From assembly GCF_003097635.1 (NCBI RefSeq), contig NZ_QCZI01000014.1:22015-86014 (forward strand): a stretch of DNA of 64,000 nt, written 5' to 3'. The position numbers and the translations under genes were made by a program. Shown in pieces: positions 56,556 through 64,000 of the stretch. Source of the DNA: Flavobacterium psychrotolerans. GTDB taxonomy: Bacteria; Bacteroidota; Bacteroidia; Flavobacteriales; Flavobacteriaceae. Each line of letters starts with the position of its first letter. Positions within the stretch are counted from its first letter, which is position 1. Below the pieces are notes generated by a model. It was not told the DNA's origin, made no database searches, and saw only the letters and a list, made by a program, of their open reading frames with translations.

Positions 56556-56589
56556 AAAAGCCGATAAATCTTAGGATTTATCGGCTTTT
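56556..56589 (+). terminator. Terminator after tRNA-Val
   Basis: AAAAGCCGATAAATC (56556-56570) pairs perfectly with GATTTATCGGCTTTT (56575-56589) around TTAG, followed by TT. It ends the tRNA transcript before the integrase region. Confidence 0.88.
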
Positions 56590-56629
56590 TGCTTTGCTAC
56601 ATATACCAAATTATTCATTCAATCTTAAT

Positions 56630-56695
56630 GCTAAAGGAGCAAAATCGAGACCCTAGAAAATCTCATAATTAGGGTCTCGCTAAATCTCCTAAAGC
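56630..56695. repeat. Large hairpin/cruciform between tRNA-Val and the integrase
   Basis: Inner arms CGAGACCCTA (56646-56655) and TAGGGTCTCG (56670-56679) pair perfectly. Outer arms GCTAAAGGAG (56630-56639) and CTCCTAAAGC (56686-56695) pair in 8 of 10 positions. The structure lies about 110 bp upstream of the integrase start. It may be a recombination site arm or a leader RNA element; no family is recognised. Confidence 0.55.
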
Positions 56696-56804
56696 CTTGC
56701 AAACACTCGTACTAACAACCAGTTCACTACTTGTTCAAAAGTTGTACATCTTGTTTGTTATCAATTAGAAAATTAAATTGAATACTAATTAAAAGGTCAC
56801 CACC

Positions 56805-58043
56805 ATGAAAGCAAAAATCACTTTACACATTTATGCGAAAACCACAAAAGCTAATGCAGCTGGACAATTACCAATTTATATTCGGCTAACCGTTGACGGT
56901 CAACGTTTCGAATTTAGTTCCAAAAAATTCATTGAAAAATCCAAATGGTCGCCTGAACTATCCAAAATGAAAGGCAGCTCGGAGGAAGCTAGAACATTAA
57001 ATAACTATCTTGATTTAATGAAATCTAAAGTTTTTGATGTTCAAATGGAACTAATCCACAAAAATGAAGAATTATCTCTAGAGAATTTCAAATCAAGAAT
57101 ATTAGGAACCCACCAACGAGAACGAATGATAATTCCAATTTATCAAAATCACAATGATAAAATTGAAGATCTCATCGGAAATGGTTATGCTTACGGAACT
57201 TTAGAACGGTTCAAAATATCTTTGAAACACCTGCAAGAATTTATCCAGTGGAAATACAATGTTTCTGACATCAGCATTACTAAAATTGATTACGCCTTTG
57301 TAACCGAATTTGAATTCTATTTGCGAAGCATTAAAAAATGCAACAACAATACGGCTGTAAAATATGTTAGAAATTTCAGGAAAATAATCAAGATTTGTTT
57401 GGACAATGATTGGTTAGATAAAAATCCTTGTAGCCGATACGAAGGAAAAATGAAAGAAGTCGAACGAGATTTCCTTACTGAAGAAGAACTAAATAGAATT
57501 TATAATAAAAGATTTTCGTCAGAACGATTAACATTAGTGAAAGACATTTTTATTTTCTCTTGTTACACAGGCTTGGCTTATATTGATGTAAAAGGTTTAA
57601 AAAAAGACCACATCGGAATTGGCATTGATGGCCAGAAATGGATTTTCAAAAACCGTCAAAAAACTGATACTAAATCTAAAATTCCTTTATTACCAATTGC
57701 AGAAGAATTAATTCTGAAATATGCCAATCACCCAAAGTGTTTAAATGAGGATAGCATTCTACCAATTTTAACTAACCAAAAAATGAATGCTTATCTAAAA
57801 GAAGTTGGAGATTTATGCGATATTTCAAAAGAAATCACATTTCATATGGCTAGACATACATTTGCTACATCGGTAACGCTTACAAATGGCGTACCTGTTG
57901 AAACTGTAAGTAAAATGCTTGGTCATAAAAACATTCAAACCACTCAACATTATGCGAAAATATTAGACAAAAAAGTAAGTGAGGATATGATGATTTTGAG
58001 AGAGAAATTTAATTCCTGTAATCAAAAAACAAAATCAAGTTAA
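56805..58043 (+). CDS. Tyrosine-type site-specific integrase
   Basis: This 412-residue integrase has an N-terminal arm-binding domain (MKAKITLHIYAKTTKAN, about 1-85), a SAM-like core-binding domain (about 105-210) and a C-terminal catalytic domain. The second catalytic cluster is complete: HMARHTFATSVTL (H-x-x-R), MLGHKNIQTTQHYAKI (H and the Tyr nucleophile). The first arginine is absent: the box I region reads FSCYTGLAYIDVKGL, with Ala where TGLR is usual. IntDOT from CTnDOT also lacks it, so loss of this Arg is compatible with activity. The gene starts 272 bp after tRNA-Val, the likely attachment site. Confidence 0.92.
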   Translation: MKAKITLHIYAKTTKANAAGQLPIYIRLTVDGQRFEFSSKKFIEKSKWSPELSKMKGSSEEARTLNNYLDLMKSKVFDVQMELIHKNEELSLENFKSRILGTHQRERMIIPIYQNHNDKIEDLIGNGYAYGTLERFKISLKHLQEFIQWKYNVSDISITKIDYAFVTEFEFYLRSIKKCNNNTAVKYVRNFRKIIKICLDNDWLDKNPCSRYEGKMKEVERDFLTEEELNRIYNKRFSSERLTLVKDIFIFSCYTGLAYIDVKGLKKDHIGIGIDGQKWIFKNRQKTDTKSKIPLLPIAEELILKYANHPKCLNEDSILPILTNQKMNAYLKEVGDLCDISKEITFHMARHTFATSVTLTNGVPVETVSKMLGHKNIQTTQHYAKILDKKVSEDMMILREKFNSCNQKTKSS

Positions 58044-58149
58044 TAGAGTTTCTTGGTAATTAAAAATGGTTTATCTTACTTTGTAAAAGTTTATTACTTC
58101 TGTTTCAATAAATGATTAATTATTATCTGTGAGCTGTAATTCTCAATAA

Positions 58150-59034
58150 ATGGTAAGTGAAAAAATAAAAATGGAAAACATTCCAATACGACGTATTAAA
58201 GGAATCCCTAAAGAACCAAACTTATCTGGAAGTTTCAGTATAAGAGAAATTCAAGAGTTGTTAGAGGGGAAAGATATGATTCAAGAACTACATAGACATG
58301 ATTTCTATTACATTTTAGTTTTAGAAAAAGGAAGCGGTTCTCACGAAATAGATTTTACATCTTATGAAATTTTTGACTATTCTATTTTTTTAATGCGTCC
58401 AGGTCAAGTTCATCAACTTAATCTGAAATCTGGAAGTTCAGGATATTTACTTCAGTTTAAAACTGATTTTTTTTATACTCAAAATAAGCTTTCACAAGAG
58501 CTTTTACGCAAAGTAAGCCACATCAATTTTTGCAGTCTTAATGGTAATGGTTTTAAAAGAATGGAAGCTATTTTATCATATATTTTAAAAGAGTACAGTG
58601 AAAAACAAGAAGGATATCAAGAGGTGATTAAATCAAATTTGAGTATATTATTTATCGAATTAGTAAGACATCGTCAAAACAAAAAAAACACGACAAATGA
58701 CACTAATCAATACTCTCAAGAACAGCTTGAGAAATTTCATGAACTCCTAGAGACACATATTACTAAAAACAAACAAGTATCTCAATATGCTGATATGTTG
58801 CATATTTCAATCTATCAATTAAATGCTATAACTAAAACATTGCTTAATAGAACACCTTCCGAATTGATTAATGAACACATTGTTTTAGAATCAAAAAGAC
58901 AACTTCTTGCAACTTCAAATCAAGTTAACCAAATTGCGGATCATCTTGGTTATGATGACATCTCTTATTTTATAAGGTTTTTTAAAAAACATACGAACTA
59001 TTCACCAGAAGCTTTTCGTAACAATTTCAAATAA
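58150..59034 (+). CDS. AraC-family transcriptional regulator
   Basis: The 294-residue protein has an N-terminal cupin-type sensing domain (about 40-120, LHRHDFYYILVLEKGSGSHEIDF, MRPGQVHQLNLKSG) and a C-terminal double helix-turn-helix (about 195-290: QYADMLHISIYQLNAITKTLL, LLATSNQVNQIADHLGYDDIS, YFIRFFKKHTNYSPEAFRN). It would bind a small ligand and activate transcription as a dimer at direct repeats. Two promoters downstream in this element carry GTCCTAT direct repeats 21 bp apart, the expected AraC-type layout. The start at 58171 (MENIPIRR) is possible. Confidence 0.92.
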   Translation: MVSEKIKMENIPIRRIKGIPKEPNLSGSFSIREIQELLEGKDMIQELHRHDFYYILVLEKGSGSHEIDFTSYEIFDYSIFLMRPGQVHQLNLKSGSSGYLLQFKTDFFYTQNKLSQELLRKVSHINFCSLNGNGFKRMEAILSYILKEYSEKQEGYQEVIKSNLSILFIELVRHRQNKKNTTNDTNQYSQEQLEKFHELLETHITKNKQVSQYADMLHISIYQLNAITKTLLNRTPSELINEHIVLESKRQLLATSNQVNQIADHLGYDDISYFIRFFKKHTNYSPEAFRNNFK

Positions 59035-59091
59035 GTCCTATCCAATTTCATTTTTGTCCTATCTTACTGCTTATTCCTCGTATTACTTTTG
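59035..59091 (+). promoter_or_regulatory. AraC-type direct repeats and -7 element, promoter A
   Basis: GTCCTAT occurs at 59035-59041 and 59056-59062, 21 bp apart, with TTCATT between. After exactly 21 nt follows TACTTTTG (59084-59091), a TAnnTTTG match. The upstream copy starts at the AraC stop codon. This promoter drives the four-gene run 59128-61543. The layout is repeated at 61650-61706. Confidence 0.8.
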
Positions 59092-59127
59092 CTAAATAAT
59101 ATAATTATTCAAAAAAAGTAAATCATT

Positions 59128-59352
59128 ATGAAAACAAAAATGAAATTAATTGCTGCACTAAAAATATGGGTGGTAATTTACCCTTCTATTACACTATTCC
59201 TTTATCTACTAAGTAAATCGTCACTGGAATTACCTTTATATCTAAAGACATTATTTCTTACGCTTATATTAGTTCCTTGGGTTGTTTTTATTGGTGTTCC
59301 ATTTGTAGATTTTATAATGCGTCAACTTTCAACTGAAATTGACAAAAAATAA
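59128..59352 (+). CDS. Small two-helix membrane protein
   Basis: The 74-residue product has two membrane helices (about 9-27 and 39-61) with a polar turn between and a charged C-terminal tail (MRQLSTEIDKK). It resembles small proteins with DUF2798-like topology that accompany DUF2938, but I cannot name the family with confidence. It is the first gene after AraC promoter A and lies 6 bp before the DUF2938 gene. Confidence 0.6.
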   Translation: MKTKMKLIAALKIWVVIYPSITLFLYLLSKSSLELPLYLKTLFLTLILVPWVVFIGVPFVDFIMRQLSTEIDKK

Positions 59353-59358
59353 TCTAGG

Positions 59359-59832
59359 ATGAAAATCGTAAAAACCATTCTAATTGGCACTGGAGCAACA
59401 ATTGCTATAGATTGCTTTACATTTATGGTAAGCCTTTTTGGCAAAACACCTCGTGATATCCTTTTTGTCGGTAGATGGTTAGCATGCATGCCCAAAGGGA
59501 AGTTCCTTCATCATACCATTATTGAAACGCCAAGCATTGCAAACGAGCTAATAGTTGGACGAATAGCACATTATTGTATTGGGATAACTTTTGCCTTTTT
59601 ATTAATAATAATAATGTATGGAGAAAAATGGCTTTTGAAACCAACATTGTGTCCTGCTTTGATCGTTGCTATAATTACTTTGATTACTCCAATTTTTATT
59701 TTACAACCTGCACTTGGTTTTGGAATTGGCTTCTTCAATATGCCTCAACAAGTTCAACTTATTTCAAAGACAATACTCATTCATGCCATTTATGGTTTTG
59801 GGTTGTACTTATCTGCTATATTACTAATATAG
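59359..59832 (+). CDS. DUF2938 family membrane protein
   Basis: The 157-residue protein has four to five membrane helices and the DUF2938 pattern: VGRWLACMPKGKFLHHTIIETPSIANELIVGRIAHYCIGITFAFLL, then LLKPTLCPALIVAIITLITPIFILQPALGFGIGF, then HAIYGFGLYLSAILL. The family is found across bacteria next to redox or regulatory genes and has no known function. It follows the small membrane gene in the AraC-linked operon. Confidence 0.85.
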   Translation: MKIVKTILIGTGATIAIDCFTFMVSLFGKTPRDILFVGRWLACMPKGKFLHHTIIETPSIANELIVGRIAHYCIGITFAFLLIIIMYGEKWLLKPTLCPALIVAIITLITPIFILQPALGFGIGFFNMPQQVQLISKTILIHAIYGFGLYLSAILLI

Positions 59833-59882
59833 TATTAGCAATTCATCAATTCTAATTAAGAAAAGTAATTAAAAAAGTAGTA

Positions 59883-60896
59883 TTGGAAATTTCAACAGCA
59901 ATACCGAGACGAAAATTCATTAAGCAAAGTGGACTAGCAATGATTGCGCTCTCATTTCCATTAACAAAAATCTCAAAAGACAATAATATGAAAGATATTA
60001 AAAAATTCGATGTAATAATAGTAGGTGGCAGTTATTCAGGACTTGCTGCTGCTATGGCTTTAGGTAGAGCTTTGAAAAAAGTTTTGATTATTGATGGAGG
60101 AAAACCTTGTAATGCACAAACACCGCATTCGCATAACTTCCTTACTCAAGACGGAAAAACGCCAACAGAAATAGCAACGCTTGCAAAACAGCAAGTTGAA
60201 AAATATGATACAATAACCTTTTTTAAGGGCTTTGCAACTACTGGGACAAAAACAACTAATGGATTTGAAATTCAGGTAACAACGGGCGAAACATTCCGAG
60301 CAGACAAGTTAATTTTTGCAACAGGGATAAAAGACGAAATGCCTAAAATAAAAGGATTTTCAGAATGCTGGGGTATTTCAATGTTGCATTGTCCTTATTG
60401 TCATGGATATGAAGTTAAAAATCAAAAAACAGGCATACTTGGCAATGGTGAACACGGTAATGAATTGGCCAAATTAATTTCAAATTGGACTGATGATTTA
60501 ACCTTATATACTAATGAAAAATCTACATTGACTGTCGAACAAGCTAAAAAATTAGAAAAACATTCTATAAAAATAGTAGAAAAAGAAATACAAAGCTTGG
60601 AACACTGCAATGGTTATTTACACTACATCATTTTCAAAGACGGTACAAAAGCTGATGTAAAAGCAATGTATTCTCGTAACTTGTTTGAACAACATTGCAC
60701 AATTCCAGAAGCTTTGGGTTGCGGATTAAATGACGAAGGTTATATCAAAGTGAATCCTTCTCAAGAAACTACTATTGATGGTGTTTATGCCTGTGGTGAT
60801 AATACAACGCGACTACGCTCCGTGGCAAATTCGGTTGCAATGGGTACTGCAGCTGGAATGATGGCAAGTAAAAAAATGATTTTAGAACAATTTTAA
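59883..60896 (+). CDS. FAD-dependent disulfide oxidoreductase (thioredoxin reductase/GliT-like)
   Basis: The protein has the two-dinucleotide-binding fold: FAD site VIIVGGSYSGLAAAMALGRA, redox motif HCPYCHGYE (C-x2-C), the NAD(P) region GILGNGEHGNE, and C-terminal VYACGDNTT. The CxxCHGYE form is shared with thioredoxin-reductase-like GliT-type disulfide oxidases as well as TrxR relatives. The frame opens at a TTG (59883) with a Tat-type signal IPRRKFIKQSG; an ATG at 59988 would give a 302-residue cytoplasmic form without it. Only the longer form explains the extra twin-arginine segment. It precedes the methyltransferase gene by 11 bp. Confidence 0.85.
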   Translation: MEISTAIPRRKFIKQSGLAMIALSFPLTKISKDNNMKDIKKFDVIIVGGSYSGLAAAMALGRALKKVLIIDGGKPCNAQTPHSHNFLTQDGKTPTEIATLAKQQVEKYDTITFFKGFATTGTKTTNGFEIQVTTGETFRADKLIFATGIKDEMPKIKGFSECWGISMLHCPYCHGYEVKNQKTGILGNGEHGNELAKLISNWTDDLTLYTNEKSTLTVEQAKKLEKHSIKIVEKEIQSLEHCNGYLHYIIFKDGTKADVKAMYSRNLFEQHCTIPEALGCGLNDEGYIKVNPSQETTIDGVYACGDNTTRLRSVANSVAMGTAAGMMASKKMILEQF

Positions 60897-60907
60897 TTGG
60901 TACAATT

Positions 60908-61543
60908 ATGAATAAATTTTCGGATAAAGAATATAAAAACATGTGGGATGAACGATACATGGAAAATGAATTTGTTTATGGCAAGGAACCTAATCTATTT
61001 TTCAAAGAGTGGATTCAAAAATTGGTGCCTGGATCGATATTAATGCCAGCAGATGGTGAAGGACGTAATGGTGTTTTTGCAGCACAATTAGGTTGGAACG
61101 TAACCTCATCAGATTTAAGTGTAGAAGGAAAATTAAAGGCACTATATTTAGCAAAAGAAATGAATGTTGATCTAGAATATTTTGTCGGAGATCTCGAAGA
61201 ACTCCAGTTTGAATCAGTTTCTTTCAATGCTATTGGTTTAATTTACGCGCATTTTGCAGCCGATAAAAAAACATTGTTACACAAGAAATTAAATGACTAT
61301 CTCAAACCCGGAGGCATCATTATTTTCGAAGCTTTCAGTAAATTGCATTTGCTTTACAATGGAATTGATCCAAAAGTGGGTGGTCCAAAAGATTTTGACA
61401 TGTTGTTTTCTACATTAGAAATAGCGGCTGACTTTGAAAATTATGAGATACTACTATTAGAAGAAAAAGAAATCACTTTAGAAGAAGGCAAATATCATAT
61501 CGGAAAAAGTTCTGTAATTCGATTTGTTGGAAGAAAAAAATAA
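60908..61543 (+). CDS. Class I SAM-dependent methyltransferase (TehB-like)
   Basis: The 211-residue protein starts with WDERYMENEFVYGKEPNLFF and has motif I ILMPADGEGRNGVFAAQLGW, motif II VTSSDLSVEGKLKAL and EEGYFVGDLEELQFE-type residues (YFVGDLEEL). This N-terminus and size match the TehB/thiol-methyltransferase-like class. In this operon it follows a disulfide oxidoreductase, so thiol or metalloid substrates are plausible but unproven. A terminator lies 35 bp after the stop. Confidence 0.85.
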   Translation: MNKFSDKEYKNMWDERYMENEFVYGKEPNLFFKEWIQKLVPGSILMPADGEGRNGVFAAQLGWNVTSSDLSVEGKLKALYLAKEMNVDLEYFVGDLEELQFESVSFNAIGLIYAHFAADKKTLLHKKLNDYLKPGGIIIFEAFSKLHLLYNGIDPKVGGPKDFDMLFSTLEIAADFENYEILLLEEKEITLEEGKYHIGKSSVIRFVGRKK

Positions 61544-61577
61544 AATATTATTTTTAAGTAATAATTATATTTAGCTA

Positions 61578-61612
61578 TAAAAGCTCTGAAATTAAAAAGT
61601 TTCAGGGCTTTT
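61578..61612 (+). terminator. Terminator of the AraC-linked operon
   Basis: AAAAGC-CTGAAA (61579-61591, one T bulge) pairs with TTTCAGGGCTTTT (61600-61612) around TTAAAAAG, followed by T residues. It separates the oxidoreductase operon from the SDR unit, which has its own promoter. Confidence 0.8.
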
Positions 61613-61649
61613 TGTATGTTATTTTAAGCTAAAACGGTATTTAAAATAT

Positions 61650-61706
61650 GTCCTATTCAACTTCATTATTGTCCTATCATGCACCTTACCTCGTGAAATA
61701 TCTTTG
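61650..61706 (+). promoter_or_regulatory. AraC-type direct repeats and -7 element, promoter B
   Basis: GTCCTAT occurs at 61650-61656 and 61671-61677, 21 bp apart, again with TTCATT between. After exactly 21 nt follows TATCTTTG (61699-61706). All spacings equal those of promoter A at 59035-59091, and both also carry CCTCGT shortly before the -7 element. It drives the SDR gene and probably the porin. Confidence 0.8.
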
Positions 61707-61733
61707 CTTAATAAATAATTAAAATTTAAACAA

Positions 61734-62327
61734 ATGAAAATTATCATCGTAGGTGCAACAGGCACAATGGGAACGTACTTATCAAGTGCATTTGAAAAAG
61801 AAAATGAAATTATTAGAGCAGCTTCTGAAGGAGGCGACTTCCAAGTGGATATTACTTCACCCGAAGCAATTGAGAATTTCTTTCAAACAGTAGGTCCTTT
61901 TGACGCTCTTATTTCAACAGCAGGACCAACTTTTGTTGGACCATGGAAAAAATTAGACGACACAACATTCAGAAAAGGAGTTGAAGGAAAAATGATGGGA
62001 CAAATTAATTTAGTGCTTATCGGACAACACTACATCAATCCTAAAGGGTCATTCACTTTAATTACAGGGGCTTTAACAGAAGAACCGCAAATTAATTTCG
62101 CCAATGCATCAGCTGCTAATGGTGCCGTTGAAGGATTTGTTCGTGGAGCAGCAATTGAACTTGAAAATGGTATTCGTATTAATGCAGTGAGCCCAACAGT
62201 TATTGAAAATTCTCCTCATTATTTCCCTTATTTTCCAGGAGAAATTCCAACTACTATGAAACAATTGGAGTTTATGTTCCGCAAAAGTGTTTTCGGGTCA
62301 GTTACAGGACATGTAATTAAACCGTAA
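61734..62327 (+). CDS. Short SDR-fold protein without the usual YxxxK
   Basis: The 197-residue protein has the Rossmann start IIIVGATGTMGTYLSSAF, ISTAGPTFVGPW in place of the NAG block, and the catalytic-type Ser/Thr region TLITGALTEEP. Where Tyr-x3-Lys should lie the sequence reads NASAANGAVEGF, so both key residues are replaced. Short SDR relatives of about 200 residues with this region are known; they may use other residues, or bind rather than react. It is the first gene after AraC promoter B. Confidence 0.8.
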   Translation: MKIIIVGATGTMGTYLSSAFEKENEIIRAASEGGDFQVDITSPEAIENFFQTVGPFDALISTAGPTFVGPWKKLDDTTFRKGVEGKMMGQINLVLIGQHYINPKGSFTLITGALTEEPQINFANASAANGAVEGFVRGAAIELENGIRINAVSPTVIENSPHYFPYFPGEIPTTMKQLEFMFRKSVFGSVTGHVIKP

Positions 62328-62487
62328 TTTTTTTCGCAAAAGCGATAGTATCCGTAGGTCATTATTCTGCAATGGTAATGGCCTTCGGTTTATGAATGAG
62401 TTTCAATCAAACTTCCGCAAATTGGAGTTACAATCAAAAAATTAATCAAATAACTGTTGGTAGTAGTGCCAACGCATTACGATACTT

Positions 62488-63861
62488 ATGAAAAATTTAA
62501 TTTTTAAAATAACACTTTTAGTCACTATGGTGATTTCGTCAACACAGGCACAAAATAAAATCAGCATGATGCGCTATGATGATGACTTTAAGCTAGTAAA
62601 AAAAGACACTGTCAAAAAAGGTTTCAACCAACTAAAATATATTCCGTTAGGCAAGAACAATTTCATTTCTTTTGGTGGGGAACTTCGAGAACAATTTCAA
62701 GTTTATAATAATATCAACTTTGGAGATGTACCACCAACTTTTCAAGATGATTCAGCCAATCAACTTTGGCACCGATTAATGATGCATTCTAATATTGAAT
62801 TAGGTAATCACTTTCGCTTTTTTATCCAGCTCAACAGTACACTTCGCTTTTTGAATGACAATCCAATATTCCCGAAATTGATGAAAACCAATTAAGTCTT
62901 CATCAAGCTTTTGTAGAATTAAAGTATACCAATTGTAATATCAGGTTAGGGTATCAAGAAATGTATTATGGCAATCATCGGTTAATTACTGTTCGGGAAG
63001 GACCAAACACAAGACAAGCTTTTGATGGACTTGTAGTAAAACATAAATTTAAAAATGGAGTAGTTGATCTCTTTGCAGTATCTAAAGTAGTTTCAAAACA
63101 ATATGTTTTTGACGACGAAAGCATGCACGATGGTTTATATGGTATCTATGGAACTCAATTTTTTTCCAATCATAAAATGGGATTAGATTATTTTCTAGTC
63201 GATTTCCAATCAAAAGGAAGAAAATACAATTATCAGTCAGGTTTTGAAGACCGTCAAACATTTGGGATACGCTTATTTTCAAACTTAAAGACAATAAACT
63301 TTGAATTTGAAGGTGGTTATCAAAGAGGTAAATTCAATGAATTAACAATTGATGCTTATAATGTTTTAGCAGATGTAAACTTAACTATATTACCCGTCAA
63401 AAAAGGAATAATTGGTTTTGCGGCTAATATAGCTTCTGGAGATAAAGACAGTAGCGACAACAAGTTAAATACATATGATTTATTGTATGCTAAACCTGCT
63501 TATGGTCTTGCAGTTCCAATTGGGGGCAACAAACATCATCAGTTTTTATCCTTACATTAAAATAAACCCAATCCAAAAGCTAAACATTTTGGCAGAAGTA
63601 TTTTTTATGTCAAGAAACAGCAATCAAGACGGAACCTATTCGCCTGGAATGATTGAAAACAGACCAAAACCTAATGCTATTTTTATTTCTGACAAAAAAA
63701 CGTTGGGTCAATTTTATGTTTTAGAAACAAACTATCAACAAACAAAAAATCTATCATTCTCTTTTGACGCTTCTTATTTTAATGCAGGAAACTATCCTAA
63801 AGCGACAGGAAATGGTAAAGATGTCACTTATTTGTCTTTTAAGTCAACATTCAAATTTTAA
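62488..63861 (+). pseudogene. Alginate-export-family outer-membrane porin, two frameshifts
   Basis: Three frames together read as one barrel protein: the first part (from a signal peptide MKNLIFKITLLVTMVISSTQA to near 62870), then a second (QAFVELKYTNCNIRLGYQEM, MYYGNHRLITVREGPNTRQAF) and the third from about 63523 (TNIISFYPYIKINPIQ to FKSTFKF). The first shift is at ttccc near 62868-62873 and needs one extra base. The second is in the five-G run at 63522-63526 and needs one base fewer. The net length is divisible by three (458 codons). The segments match the alginate-export porin family. It may be a real pseudogene, a phase-variable gene or sequencing errors in homopolymers. Confidence 0.8.
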
Positions 63862-64000
63862 ATTATAGAATATTTTTTTTTAATACTAAAAATTTGACCA
63901 CATAGATAAAGTAACACCTTCTTTCACTAGTGTCCACTTAAAATAAGTTGAAAACCAGCTGGTTAGAATCAAGTTCATTGACATTATTGTAATCTGATTT
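63862..64000. other. Window end, no gene seen
   Basis: The last 139 bp after the porin have no coding frame. ACTTAAAATAAGT (63937-63949) is a small inverted repeat. The palindromic word CAGCTGGTT occurs at 63956-63964; it matches part of the tRNA-Val D-arm but is too short to be an att duplicate. Confidence 0.4.

Noticed and set aside
63956..63964. CAGCTGGTT match to the tRNA-Val D-arm as an att duplicate
   Set aside because: Only nine bases match, the word is partly palindromic and it lies in the D-arm rather than the 3' end used by integrases. A real att duplicate should be longer.

Overview
The window reads as chromosome from a Flavobacterium-like member of the Bacteroidetes (Flavobacteriaceae). 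The evidence is low GC with AT-rich spacers, promoters with a TAnnTTTG -7 element instead of an E. coli -10 box, weak or absent Shine-Dalgarno sequences, a secreted protein with a type IX secretion (T9SS) C-terminal sorting domain, a Porin_10 family barrel, a Bacteroidetes-type tyrosine recombinase, and the ilvD-ilvB-ilvN-ilvC order. The genus is inferred from these traits and not proven.

Layout. Positions 1-4030 hold a DnaQ-like exonuclease fragment, a cystathionine beta-synthase-like enzyme and an outer-membrane porin. Positions 4031-4694 have no gene but carry seven 16-bp palindromic units at a strict 21-22 bp period. Positions 4695-9083 form a visibly more AT-rich accessory island: a double-glycine-leader peptide with two core cysteines, an untracked 59-residue two-helix membrane protein, another membrane protein, a thioredoxin-like protein and a C39-peptidase ABC exporter, with a divergent XRE regulator. 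It looks like a complete bacteriocin-like or signalling peptide system without a membrane-fusion protein. Positions 9416-15046 are the branched-chain amino-acid operon.

Positions 15413-42673 are mostly housekeeping: urocanate hydratase, a RelE/ParE toxin-antitoxin pair, an aromatic amino-acid hydroxylase with an unusual insertion, obgE, a CNNM/CorC protein, adk, hpt, purK-purE, an M3 peptidase, gcvP, a truncated globin, a KAS III-like enzyme, an MlaE/MlaF lipid transporter pair, a mannose-1-phosphate guanylyltransferase and a SprT-like protein. Positions 42727-47149 form one tightly packed minus-strand run of seven genes (YHS, DoxX, DinB, TANGO2/NRDE, ATP-grasp, LysE-like, SDR), followed upstream by a beta-barrel/DM13 lipoprotein pair and a Crp/Fnr regulator. 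The two promoters in this block carry the same 16-bp Crp-type box exactly 21 nt upstream of a -7 element, so the regulator very likely controls both.

Positions 49540-56367 hold a T9SS-exported beta-helix protein, an acyl-CoA dehydrogenase, anmK, tonB and folC. A tRNA-Val(TAC) at 56458-56532 is followed by a large hairpin and a tyrosine recombinase, which marks the probable left end of an integrated element. The cargo is an AraC regulator, two small membrane proteins (one DUF2938), a flavin disulfide-oxidoreductase with a possible Tat signal, a methyltransferase, a degenerate SDR and a frameshifted alginate-export-type porin. Two promoters in the cargo share paired GTCCTAT direct repeats 21 bp apart, placed exactly 21 nt upstream of the -7 element. 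This is a convincing AraC-type regulon. The right end of the element is not in the window.
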